Shown in pieces: positions 34,281-45,540 of a stretch of DNA of 64,000 nt. Source of the DNA: Rhizoctonia solani (Eukaryota > Basidiomycota > Agaricomycetes > Cantharellales > Ceratobasidiaceae); the NCBI RefSeq assembly GCF_016906535.1, contig NC_057373.1, positions 372,001 to 436,000 on the forward strand, in the 5' to 3' direction. The stretch's first letter is position 1, and each line of letters opens with the position of its first letter. Under the pieces are notes generated by a model, which worked only from the letters and a program-made list of their open reading frames with translations, was not told the origin of the DNA and did not search any database. The position numbers were made by a program, and so were the translations under genes.

Positions 34281-35135
34281 CGTGTGTGCGTGTGCGTGTG
34301 GCCGTACGCGAGAGGTGGAGGCGGGGCGCTTATGGCCGGAAGGGTCACGTCAGCAAGCCTAGAGGAGTCTAGAGGAGTGTGGAGAGGCCGAGTGAGTCCC
34401 CCAGGTAGAGTCCTTGTGGCGATAATACAGACCAGGAAAAAAAAGGTGGAAGAAGATCGTTTGTGCTTGGACAAGTGATCGGACTCTTATACTGCGTTGG
34501 CCAAACATGCCCATCGTCAGCCTCAGCCCACGTTGGATGATCACTAAGTTATCACAAACTCACGATTACAAAGGCTCAGTCCGGTCCCAATTAAAATGCT
34601 TTATCAGGCAGAGCAAGTGGTATGTGTGATGCAGTCGTCGTTGTCGTCGTTGGATGGGAGAGATCACACAGAGACGTGCACCACGCCCTGAATTTCGAAT
34701 TCACGGGGCTTTGGTGCTTTGTCGTTTTGACTTCAGACGATATAGGTCTGATATAGGAACGCTGAACTCTGGAAGTGTGGGTGTTAACAAGTGTCTCCTG
34801 GTATACAAATCGTGAGAAAGGATAGTCTCCAACTCACCAGATACGGTTATAATTGCATCACTCTGCGCACATAAATTTTGACTCCGATCATCAGACAAAA
34901 GTGCCTTCCGTTGCTCGCGCCTAGGAAATCACAACAAGAAAGGTCGAGTTCAAGTGCAGTAAATACGTTGCATTGGTAAAGTTGTTGATATTGCTAATAC
35001 AAGAGACAAAGACAAATGAAGAGAACGACAACAAGACCACAAGAGCCAAAAGCAAAGACACACACAGCCGAGCTCACGCCAGAACCAGCTCGGTTCACAC
35101 AACCGAAACACACAAACCAAATCAAAGCATTGCAC
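34281..35135. other. Intergenic, no gene supported
   Basis: Likely 5' region of the RING-like gene and 3' flank of ISU1. A frame at 34701-34898 on the minus strand has no recognisable content. CGTCGTTGTCGTCG simple repeat at about 34633. Confidence 0.4.
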
Positions 35136-35975
35136 TTAGGCCTGGCCCGGGTGAGCAGTCGCTACAGTCTCGCCAGTGGCAGCACTCTGCGAAACATCAA
35201 TAAATCCTATTAAAGCAAGAATTAGCCGTTTATTCGCACGAAATGCCATACTCTGGACAACTCACCTGGCTTTTGAGGGTTGGCCATCTTGGACCTTTTG
35301 CTCCGGTAATCGCGAATCGCAGAACGAATGGCGTCTTCGGCAAGCACTAGCCAAGAAAACACATAAGCACCACACCCGACAAGTGGACCAAGCGACTCAC
35401 TGGAGCAATGCAACTTGACAGGCGGCAAGCTCAACTCTTTCGCAATCTCCGTATTTTTAATTTTCCCAGCCTCTTCAAGGCTCAGCCCCTTGACGCGCTC
35501 GGTCATGTACGATGAACTCGCAATCGCCGATCCGCACCCAAACGTCTTGAACTTGACGTCTGAGATAATTCCACTGAGAGTTATTAGTCAGCCCACCCGG
35601 ATATGTGAAGGAACCAAGACGAGCCATGCATACTTTTCGTCAACGCGGATTTGGAGCTTCATGACGTCTCCGCATCTGTCCATACGTCTCGGGTCAGGAA
35701 ACAAGTGGGAAAGTTTACGTAGATGTTCTACTCACGCGGGAGCACCGACAAGTCCTGTTCCAACGTCGGCATCGTTCTTGGGCATCGACCCTACCTGTTT
35801 CGCTCCAACATCAACTCACATTCCCCCCGACCCATATTTCTTATTCCAAACTCACATTTCTGGGCCGTTCATAGTGCGAGATAACCTTTTCGTGATACAA
35901 TCTCCGGCTCACAGCAGGGACAACAGGAGCAGCAATCGTGCGCTGACGGATCGCAGTGCGAGCAACAGAAAACAT
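35136..35975 (-). CDS. ISU1: Iron-sulfur cluster scaffold protein Isu1 (NifU-like)
   Basis: Mitochondrial matrix scaffold on which Nfs1/frataxin assemble [2Fe-2S] clusters. Start at 35975 gives a basic presequence (MFSVARTAIRQRTIAAPVV) and then LYHEKVISHYERPRNVGSMP. All three cluster-ligand cysteines are present: GAPACGDVMKLQ, KTFGCGSAIASSS and LPPVKLHCS; the Hsp70-binding LPPVK loop is intact. Introns at about 35867-35810, 35736-35690, 35632-35570 and 35405-35350. The last exon is uncertain: an acceptor near 35190 would add an Ala/Thr-rich tail ending at 35136, but the donor after NPQKP does not join in the ideal phase. The conserved part is about 150 residues, normal for the family. Confidence 0.9.
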
Positions 35976-36425
35976 GGTGATGATGAATGGATAAGATGAG
36001 ATGAGTCGTGAGGTCGTGGATCAGGCAAGGAGGGAAGATCGCTCCTGTGTGGAGTCGCCTTTCCTTATATCCAAAAATCCCCGTGACGCATCCCTCGGCA
36101 CCCGCGGCCGATTAGATCATCCTTATCTTATCTATAATCTATATCTGGGAACGTGCGTTCCCTCCTCGATTTCCCCCCTCGACGAATGAACAACGGTCGA
36201 TATCTAATGAGAAGGAGTCCAAGAACCTCCTGGTTGTGGTCGAAGCCATGTTTAGGAGTCGTGCCCGGACCTGGTGACCCTCGATTCCCGATCTGCACGC
36301 GGCCTTTGCGTTGGATTTACCAATTGCAATAGGTTATCTATAACGCGAATCTCTAGAGACATGTATTCATCTGTCGCTATTTTCGGTATTCCGCAATGGA
36401 AGATACACGTACGCTCCGCATACAC
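35976..36425. other. Intergenic, ISU1 5' region and ALDH 3' flank
   Basis: No gene seen. Confidence 0.4.
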
Positions 36426-38734
36426 CTAGCCGTACCTCCGTTCCCCATCCCCATCTGCAAACCAATCATCCTTGGTCCTCATCTCTTCCGGCGTGGATGT
36501 ACATATAATCGTACTCTTGCTCTGCGAATCTATACGCCCACATCAACACATGCGCTATCCACGCATTCGATATATATGAAACTCACAACTTTCAAACGCC
36601 TCGATTCCATTCTCCCTCCCGATCCCGGATTCTTTCATCCCACCCCTACACATACCGTCATCAATCCAAACTCTACAAAGAGATAAAAGAAAACTCCCAC
36701 GCACCAAGGCGAACTAGGATCGTTCCGATGATGCGCATTCACCCAAACCAGCCCAGCCTCGATCTCCCTACTCACTCTTACAGCCCTCCCCACATCCTTC
36801 GTCCAAACACCAGCGCCCAATCCATACTTGCACGCGTTGGCCAATCCAATTCCTTCTTCTTCCCCTGTGAATTTCACCAAGGCCACGACAGGGCCGAACA
36901 CTTCTTCCGTCCAGAGCGTGTCTGTGGGTTTGATATCCCCGACTAGGGTGGGTGGAAAAAGTTCCCGTTGGAGAGCGGGAAATTGTCCAGTTGGGAAGGC
37001 CCGTGAGCCGTTTTCCGCCGTGCAGGATTCGAGCGTGTGTTGGGAGGTTGAGATGGCTGATTCCGTTCGGGAGAGGGCTGATGCTGAGATCAGAGGTCCG
37101 ATGGTCGATTTCGGGTTTAGCGCTAGAAACAAATTAATATACATCGAAGGATGAGAAGAGATTAGCACATACGATCTCCAATCCTTTTCTCGATACTCTT
37201 TAGTTTCTCTACAAATCTTTCCACAAACGCGTCGTATATCGCATCTTCGACGATCAACCGAGTCCCACTAACACACGTCTGACCCGTCGCGACGAAACAG
37301 GCAAACGCCGCGCCTAGATACCAAATTCATTAAAGATTTCAGCTTGAAAGACCTAGGGAGCGTACCGTTTACAGATGCCTCCAAGTCTGCATCCCCAAAC
37401 ACAACAATCGGCGCCTTGCCTCCCAATTCGGCAGTATACGACGCCAGATTCTTCCCAACTGTAGACCCGATGGCACGACCCGCCGCCGTTCCTGCCTACG
37501 AGGTCGCGTAGAGTTGATTGGGATTAAAATACGCATAGATAGAGGGGGAAACGAAGTAATACGCCATTGTAGAATGGTACCGGCAAGCCGTGGAAGATGT
37601 CGGTAATCAAGTTTAAGCGTGATAGACGGACAAAGTCAAGTTCGACCGTCGGCTATCAACTCGGAACTCGACTTACCGTGACGTCTACCTTGCGTAACCT
37701 CGGATCTGACACTATCGCCTGGCCGGTTTCGGGACCGCCAGGAAGGATTTGGAGAGCCGATGGGGGAACTGTAAATAATTAATTATACTTTATTAGGAAA
37801 GGCGATGTGAAGAGAAGACGTACTTCCAGCTTCAACTGCTAATTCGGCAAATTCGAGAACGGTTATAGGCGCCAACTGTGAAGGTTAATTAGGCTCGGTT
37901 ATTGGGAGCGAGGGATATACCTCGGAAGGTTTGACTATCTATTGCTCGTGAGTATAGTGAGGTGCATATAGATTGTGCGCTTACGACGCTATTCCCAGCC
38001 GCCAGCGCAGGAGCAATTTTCTTGACGGCTATCAATAGTGGATGGTTAAATGGCTTTGGATGGCGATCAATATCAACTACACCTCAAATCAATAACGGGA
38101 AACTCACCGTTATCTGAGCAACAACACCCAATGGCACCCTCGTCACATAATTTAAGAGTGGACCTTGCGTAGGTGCTACGAATCCTTGCTGTGTGCGTAC
38201 AAGAGCCGCAAAATAATCACTATCATTATATCAATAAAGAATGCAACTCGATACTCCAACGAACTCACATCCATTCGGGCAACCTCCCCAACTGGACCTT
38301 CATCTCTCGTATGGTCCTTCCAGTTTGTAGACTCTCAACCTCTGCCAGTTCTCCTACCTTTGCTTCGAGGAGCCTTGCTAGTCGAGTCAAGGCTTTTGAT
38401 CTTTCGATAACTGGCGCGAGACCATGTTCCTGCATTGAATACCTCTTGAGCTGACGAGATGGCCGAAGCTACGTCCGAGGGAGATGCAGAGGTTACGGAT
38501 GTGATAGGCTGATTTGTCGAGGGGTTTAGTACCGGTATTCTAGGCCGTGGTCGGATAAGTGATAAAAAGAATGGCGAAAGAAGGACTTACGATGACCCAG
38601 AACCCTCAACGAATCTCCCATTGATGTGTGGTCCATATTGAGCACGCTACGAATAACGGTCAAACAAGTTTAACACTAACAACCGTCCGACTCACGACCA
38701 GCGATGCAGCCCTCCTCACCGGGGTTGCAAACAT
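36426..38734 (-). CDS. NAD(P)-dependent aldehyde dehydrogenase
   Basis: Oxidises an aldehyde to the acid; candidate 2-aminomuconate-semialdehyde dehydrogenase from context only. Start at 38734 (MFATPVRRAASLV), then after an intron QYGPHINGRFVEGSGSS. Further motifs in order: SLQTGRTIREMK, AVKKIAPALAAGNSV, VKPSE, AELGGKAPIVVFGDADLE (general-base Glu), GQTCVSGTRLIVED (nucleophile Cys), TEEVFGPVVALVKF, VWVNAHHRNDPSSPW and GGMKESGIGRENG, the last two split by an intron at about 36707-36646. The final exon ends TKDDWFADGDGERRYG at 36426. About twelve short introns; no frame break in the parts I checked. About 500 residues. It is transcribed divergently from the ACMSD-like gene 190 bp away. Confidence 0.85.
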
Positions 38735-38923
38735 ATCTCCATCAACGTTCTGAAGAAGATGATCGCAAACTATATATACCTCTCCAGCCTCCCCGACTGC
38801 GATCGGCATCGCACGTGACGCCGACCGCACATGTGCGCACACCAAATTCCTTCTTTATAGCAAGGATGTAATAATTTATCAGCTTCGGAGCCATTTTCGC
38901 ATTTTTAACCACCACTCCTCTAT
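38735..38923. promoter_or_regulatory. Bidirectional promoter of ALDH and ACMSD-like genes
   Basis: The two start codons (38734 minus, 38924 plus) are only 189 bp apart, so transcription of both genes must begin within this spacer. It contains the palindrome-like GCACGTGACGCCG region at about 38811 with a CACGTG E-box at 38812-38817, a possible bHLH site. Confidence 0.6.
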
Positions 38924-40194
38924 ATGTTTTCTCGTGCTCGGAATATGCTCGTCGACGTCCACACACACGTCTATCTTCCCGTTATGCGGATCTCATGAGG
39001 GCCAGAGCAAAAGCCCCAGGATAGTGCCTTCCAAGGACGGCAAGGGAGAAGTTGATTGTTCTCGAGGGAAAGGACTCTGGGAGACCTGTTGGTGGTCAGG
39101 TAGGCCCAAGATTATTTTCTGTCAAATTGGGATTAATTAATTGGCTATTGGCAGTACTGGGACCGCTCCGAGAAACTTGCATTCATGGACAAGCACGGTA
39201 TCGACATTTCGATTGTCTCTACCGCCAACCCATGGCTTGATTTCCTCACTTCAAAGGAGGCTCCTTCGCTTGCACGAGAGCTAAATGATGATCTCGAGGC
39301 ATACTGCGCTACCGGACCTTCTCTTTCTTCTTCTCCCTTGCGGAGGCTATACGGATTCGGCTTGCTGCCTCTCCTTCCAGATGTTCCAACCTCTGAAATC
39401 ACTTCAATCGTTGAGCAAATTGGGTCCTTGTCACATTTGAAGGGAGTCATTATGGGTACAAAAGGCGTTGGCAAAGGACTAGACGACCCAGCTCTTGAAC
39501 CCGTCTGGGAAGCCATCGCCTCCAAAGGCCTGGTCATTTTCTTACACCCACACTACGGGGTTCCCGATGAGCTCTTTGGTGATATCGAGAATGGCCACGT
39601 CTTCCCCTCGCCCTCGGCTTCCCATTCGAAACTGCGATCGTAAGCCCGTCGCATGCATTTCATTACGTTACATCATTTAATGAAATTTGATGCCAGGCGA
39701 CAGCTCGGTTTATTCTGGCAGGTGTTCTTGATCGACACCCGAACCTGAGGCTCCTGCTCGCTCATTCGGGAGGAGCTTTGCCGATCTTGTCGTCCCGCCT
39801 TGCGTCGTGCATCGCACACGACCCGCTTGTCGCGCGCCGCCTCAAGCACGATGCACGACACTACCTTGGGATGCTGTACTACGATGCTGTAGCGTATGGG
39901 GCTCCAGAATTAAGCATGGCGAGTGCAGCTGCCGGACGAGGGCCCAACTACGCGGCGGATGCCGCAAAGGCAACCGACGGGATCGATGGATGGTCTGCGC
40001 TAGGCAGCCAGCGCATGATGTTTGGAACCGACCATCCGTTCTTCCCACCAGTTCCGGGAGTAGCAGACACGGAGGCCAAATGGGCGAGTGTGACCGAAAA
40101 CCTAGCCGCAATTCAAGCCGTACCCGGGTGGAGCGAGGCTGACAAAGAGGGAGTAAGGAGTGGAAATGCGATCAAAACTTTTGGCTTGGCTTAA
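38924..40194 (+). CDS. ACMSD-family amidohydrolase (aminocarboxymuconate semialdehyde decarboxylase-like), four frame breaks
   Basis: Zinc-dependent TIM-barrel decarboxylase family (amidohydrolase 2). ACMSD diverts aminocarboxymuconate semialdehyde away from quinolinate. Start at 38924 or 38945; MLVDVHTHVYLP holds the metal-binding HxH. Later blocks: YWDRSEKLAFMDKHGIDIS, STANPWLDFL, YGFGLLPLLP, IFLHPHYG (metal His), LAHSGGALP (His) and FGTDHPFFPP (Asp), ending NAIKTFGLA. The frame breaks at the C run 38978-38980, the C run 39014-39017, the G run 39044-39046 and the C run 39604-39607; in each case one extra base in the run restores the family consensus. So the gene is probably intact in the organism. 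About 360 residues. Other family members decarboxylate resorcylates or 5-carboxyuracil, so substrate is inferred from neighbours. Confidence 0.82.
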
Positions 40195-40312
40195 ACACTT
40201 GGACTGGATGCGCATACGCAAATGCCAAGGGCTAGCGTGCAGTCAAATTTAGAATTAATGAATTTTGTATCACGACGTACAGTGATGGCCTATTATTTGT
40301 GTTGATAGCATA

Positions 40313-41527
40313 TCAAGCAAGTTCCGCCTCCAAGTCTGCCGCTGCCTCTGCGGCCAAATCAATTGAATCCGCTGATACTGAAGTAGCACGACTACCGCCT
40401 TTACTCCTCGTGACCCCTGTCATCGGAACGTCCAAGCGCGAAGAATAAGCAGAAGAGGCGACAGACATTCCGGGAATCTGCAACTTCAAGCTGAAGTCTA
40501 CGTGTGTAACGCCCTGATGGACCGCACTTGTGCTCAAAATATCGATATCTGATCGAGTCATGAGCCTCGGCTAGCACGTGAAACACCCACACTCACCATT
40601 GATAGCCCGTTCAATCAAATTTCCTTCCTCAATTCCTCCGCTCGTTTCGAGTTTAAACGTTCTCCGCCCCCTCCAACGCTCCCTCAACCTCCTAGCGACA
40701 ATGACAAGCATTTCTCCATCGATATTGTCCAACATGATAACATCCGCTCCAGCTTCGATCGCCTCATCCGCCTCACGCTCGTTCCGTACCTCTACGTCAA
40801 TGATCAGGCTAAATCCAGCCACCCGACGCGCAGTCGCGATAGCCGCAGCGATCGACCCAGTAGACCACACATGATTATCCTTGAGCATAACCATGCTCGA
40901 CAAATCGAATCGGTGCGCGTCAATACCTCCCACCAGCATGCCGTACTTTTCGACCAACCTGAATCCAGGCGTCGTTTTTCGCGTACCAGCAAGGATACCT
41001 TTGAATCCTGCTGCGCGAGCTGCATCTCGGAACCGACGGCTCCTGTGTGTTATCCCTCGCAATCAGACAAATGTGTCAAGGATCGATTTCACGAATACGC
41101 ACTTGGTTGCTATTCCGCTGCACCGAGCCAAGACGTTGAGAGCTACGCGTTCGCCCAATAGGAGGTGTCGAGCGGGCCCTCGGACAGTCGCTACGCGTGT
41201 GACTGGTTCAAAGACCTCGCCCTCTCGCATGTGCCATTGAACCGTGCATCCAAGCACTTGAAAGACTTCGTCGACAAAAGGAACCCCGGCGAGTACAGCT
41301 ACGGGAAGTTTCAAAAATCGATCGCAAAGATGAGGAATATGATAAAATATCTTACCTACTTCCTTTCCTTTCCCTAATAGGTATGCCTCTCTCTCCACCT
41401 CACCTACAACATATCCACCCCAATCAAACGATGGTGTATCCTCGGCCAACCATGTCTGAACTACAGACTTCCACGAAGGCGGGAGTAGATGTGCAAACTC
41501 TTGGTTCGCGTATTTTACGCCTTGCAT
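40313..41527 (-). CDS. Quinolinate phosphoribosyltransferase (nicotinate-nucleotide pyrophosphorylase)
   Basis: Converts quinolinate and PRPP to nicotinate mononucleotide in de novo NAD synthesis (fungal Bna6/NadC). Start at 41527 ([17 protein letters not shown]). Motifs: [34 protein letters not shown] with [14 protein letters not shown], then [20 protein letters not shown] (PRPP/quinolinate binding), [53 protein letters not shown], and the C-terminal [14 protein letters not shown] and VDFSLKLQ. Introns at about 41367-41293, 41110-41045 and 40608-40560, all in phase. A Ser/Ala-rich tail of about 60 residues beyond the usual end is odd but common in fungal proteins. It converges on the ACMSD-like gene with 118 bp between stops. 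Confidence 0.93.
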
Positions 41528-43537
41528 TACGACTATGGTGGTGGGAACAAAGAGAATTAGAGCTTTTCTGGGGCGTTTCGGCTCCGATCACGTGCTCTGA
41601 GATGGATTCGTGGGAGATTTGCGCCCCTGTGATTCGCCGGATGGGATCGGGAATGTAGGTTGATTCTGTGGTTGTATGCGATAGTGCCCAATTAAAACAT
41701 GATGTCATCAATACTAGAACATGATCTACCGATTTATATGCTAAATTAGCTGCCGGAATTCACCTTTCATTTTTTGGTTGATAATTGATTGCATACCGCA
41801 AACAACCTGTATCCTTACGCGCGTTTTACAAATCCCTTTCCCAAAAGGAATCTCAAGCACTTCCAGGTTGGTTAACTATCATGAGACTTGTGGTTCCAGT
41901 ACAATACTCTGTCTTTCCTCTTCCATCGCAACACCCTATACATTACATATGCTGGACACAACTGTTTTTCAGCCCTTGAATCCGCCCCTCAATTAACCTT
42001 TTCTAGCTATGATAGGGTCCGACCATGTATTAGAGATAATAGTTAACTCAGACATACCCTATAAAGAAGATTCGGAGGTGCAGCTCGGGGTAGTGTACCA
42101 GCGAGATTTGGTTCATTCTCATCCCCTGAAGTTAAAGACAACTCATTCTTGCTTCCACGGCAAAGCGCGGAAATGAATTCTTAGCCATGTCTTTATCGGA
42201 AGCTCTCAATGTGATCAATAAAGCACCTTGTTGGTATAGTTTGAGCTTGTAATGTGAATCGTACTTCGAGGGGCATCAAAATGCTCCGTAGTGGACGCTA
42301 ACGAGGGAGCCAACTTGAAGGCTTCCTCAAATTTGCCCGCCGAGAGATGCAGCATTCTCATGATTACGTGTTCACTGATCTTTCTGTTGTAGAACTAATT
42401 GAACCTCTCCTATCAGCTTTGTTTTTGTCGTACACCGCTGACCTGAAGTATGGTGTATGATATACTTGCAATTGGGGATTGGTCTCAATTTATAATTCGG
42501 ATGTAGTTTGTGTTCTCGGGTTGTTAGAGCGCATCAGCCGCCAGTGTGAAGAGCCTTTTGTTCCTCATCGATTAGACTTGTCTGCACCTCGCACGGCTAA
42601 AGAAATTTCATTTGATTTCTTTGTGGACTAGCTCCTTTTACTTTTCACATGATCAAAGCAGAGCCTCAGCCCCTGAGCCCTCAGATTTCTTCAAAAGGTA
42701 ATAATTCCCTTCCGAGCTTCGTCAGTAGACTTGATACAATCGGTCAGTGCTTCAATGTCCGAAGGCAGCATGTGAGATTTAAACGCTCAAGTCCTTGGCC
42801 ATAGCCTCACTGTAACCTCATATGTACGTACACCAGGGCTGTGACTACTAACCACCGCTCGGCAAATCCCCAATAATATAACGACAATCGAATCATCCAA
42901 GGTACCAAAGCAAGACCTCATTGTTAGTTTTGATAAATCGGGCCAATCGATTAGCACCTAGTAGTACAGGTGGTCCCCGGTTTTCGGGTCAGCCTATATG
43001 GGAAAAGTTGCCATGAATGGAGGAGCAGACACTAGGAGAGCAAGAAAGCATCTGTATTCAGTGCCCGATCAAGTACGAAGATTAAACGTGCCTATCATTG
43101 CTTTCCTATGCATCCTTACGGCCTCGCGTTCATGTAGACTCGCACATGAAATATTTCAACAATTGGTAGCCTAAATATGGAAGCCCGGAGTCGTAACTCT
43201 CCGTCTTGGCGTAAAAACAGGCCTCGTGGAGACCTTGACCATTGCATGACATTCAAACGGCGGAGGTAACTTGCCGATTCGGCAATTCTACACTCTCAAC
43301 TAATGGTACATGGATGTACCTCACCTGTGCCAGTTTGACGCTCACATGTAGAATCGCAATATAGGCCGAGCGCCGAACAGCCATATTGCTTATTGATTGC
43401 ATAAACTATTCCGAGTTCAATTACTATGCACAGTGGTAACAAGGTATAAATACTCGCTGGGGTCACATCCGGTATCTTCATCCACCATATTACCAGCACT
43501 TGTTTCTTCTAACTCATTTTCGGGCTCTCATCTCACG
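41528..43537. other. Two-kb gene-free stretch
   Basis: No coding content or repeat recognised. Contains the 5' regions of QPRT (left) and M43 copy 2 (right). Confidence 0.45.
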
Positions 43538-44696
43538 ATGAACTTCATCAGACTTGCCACAGTAGCTATGACTCTGACATCAGTGCTCATCGAACCCATT
43601 CAAGCGCGACCTGGACGTTGTGGTTCTCACCCGAGGCAGGCTTCTTCCATTTTGCCGTATTATTCACTCATTAATATAGCGTAGCTATGAACAAGTGAAA
43701 ATAGACGAGGCTTCTTTTCAAGAAAAGAAGAATTTATCCAAGGCGAAACAGAGTGCCCTCAATCTCAATGTAGTTATTCCAGTCCATTGGCATGCCATCC
43801 AATCTGGTGATTGTATGCACATTTTATTCTCCATCTATTCATCATGAAACTAACAACGCATGGGTCCTAAGCCTTAGCAGAGGGTCACATACCTGAATCA
43901 CAGGTCATCGACTCAATCAAAGTTCTCAACGAGGATTACGCGACCACGGGCTTCTCTTTCAAGCTGGAGAGTGCTAACTATGTTACAAATGCGTAAGTTC
44001 AAATATCCTTATAACCGATTGACTAATATCTTCATCTCCCTCCAGAACATGGTTTGAAGCAGCTGGCCCCGACACGGACTACCCAGAACGAGTTTATCAA
44101 ACCGAAATGAAGGGGAAATTACATCAAGGCAATGCAACGACACTAAATATATACTGTCGGTTTTACCAACATTAGTGACCCTCGCCTTCTTGGTTATGCT
44201 ACTTTTCCTAAATCTTACATCATGGATCCCTTGGATGACGGGGTTGTTATCCTCTATTCAACGGTTCCCGGGGGGTCGAGCGATCCAAATAATTTGGGAA
44301 GAACCCTAACGCATGAAGTAGGCCACTGGATGAATCTCTATCATACCTTCTCGGAGAGCTGTGACGATGATGGTGACTTCGTCGATGATACCCCTGCTCA
44401 GCTTAACTCAACCAAAGGCTGTCCAACCGTCGCACCAGATAGTTGCCCAGGTCGACCGGGTCGCGATCCGTAAGTCCATGTTGATATCCCCTACCACGAT
44501 AGGAGCTTATCGCATTCATTGATACTAGGATTCACAACTATATGGACTACAGTTCTGATATTTGCTTAACCGAGGTGAGATCCGCTTGTTCACCCCTTTT
44601 ACGATAGACGCCTGATTCACCACATACCAGTTCACACGAGGGCAAATCCGACGTATGCAGGAGTCTTTCATTTCGTTTCGTATCGATAGCGCTTAG
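43538..44696 (+). CDS. Secreted M43 metalloprotease, copy 2, frame-broken and with altered zinc motif
   Basis: Start at 43538 gives a signal peptide ([20 protein letters not shown]) and the CGSHPR exon end. Then come [57 protein letters not shown], the catalytic exon 44222-44470 and the exons [15 protein letters not shown] and [13 protein letters not shown], ending at TAG 44694-44696. Two oddities. At about 44150 the frame shifts by one base within an ATATAT stretch, closing the upstream frame at a TAG just after. The zinc site reads [11 protein letters not shown]: the Gly of HExxHxxGxxH is Asn. The three His ligands and Glu are kept. Likely decaying or an indel error plus a real substitution. 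Confidence 0.82.
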
Positions 44697-44965
44697 GAAT
44701 TCGAGAGTGCCATCATTATACTTCTTTCCTTCGATGCGTTAATAACGCTATGTACTGACACACACCAAAGAGACTAATAATAGTATGACCTATCAATCCT
44801 GTAATCATTCATGTTTGGGATAAGTGAACTCAAAGTGCATATGTGAGTGAGCTTTGGTACAGGAGGGGAAGTCACGCGGGCGAGCTCCCCTTCTTAGGTC
44901 TCCCATTACGAGATACTGAGTGTGCATATACACGTAATCATCACATTATATCCTTTTGGTAAGCC
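44697..44965. other. Intergenic, no gene seen
   Basis: 3' flank of M43 copy 2. Confidence 0.4.
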
Positions 44966-45540
44966 CAGGGGTGTGGCAGGGGGTACACGGGGTATGCTCC
45001 CCAGTCGCATGTATATAGCATGTGCTCCCATACGCGGAGATTCGTCCCTTCCACCGCTGCACATCCCCGTCTCCAGCGGGAACCCTCACTCGCGGAGGGG
45101 ACATCCCGACTCACATCCTGGTCGTGTGCTCCACACGCCTAGGATCCACCAAGCATATTACGATCTATACATATATGATGTGATTTGATGTGCTGCTTAT
45201 AAACTAGTAGCTAAGAATATAAATACAGGAATTAATGGCGTGGTAAGGTAGTACGTCGAGTAATAAAATTACAAATCACTGTAGTTGTGTATTCCATATA
45301 AGTGTTACGGTAGTGAGACTTAACTCAGGGATGCTACATGACACTCTGAAGGCTTTTGGGCTTGAATCTTCATCTTTTATACTCTAGCTGAGTTAGTAAA
45401 GGGTGTAGAGCATACAGGAATCAGAGCGTTGGAGACGGGTGTACGAGGTGGTGGAAAGAGATGCATATCCGCGTATACGGGCAGGTGCTATATACATGCG
45501 GTACACGCGGTCGGGGGGCATACCCCCGTGCCTCCCCTAC
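44966..45540. repeat. Long imperfect inverted repeat, GC-rich arms of about 117 bp
   Basis: The left arm (44966-45083) and the reverse complement of the right arm (45424-45540) match with small gaps. Anchors are GCATGTATATAGCA, ATACGCGGA, TTTCCACC/CTTCCACC and CCCGTCTCCA in the same order. The arms enclose about 340 bp of unrelated sequence. This could be a foldback element or a non-autonomous DNA transposon; no coding capacity was recognised. Confidence 0.6.

Noticed and set aside
30382..36425. Whole 30-41 kb block as a secondary-metabolite cluster
   Set aside because: ATG15, ISU1 and QPRT are primary-metabolism or housekeeping genes and no backbone synthase is present.
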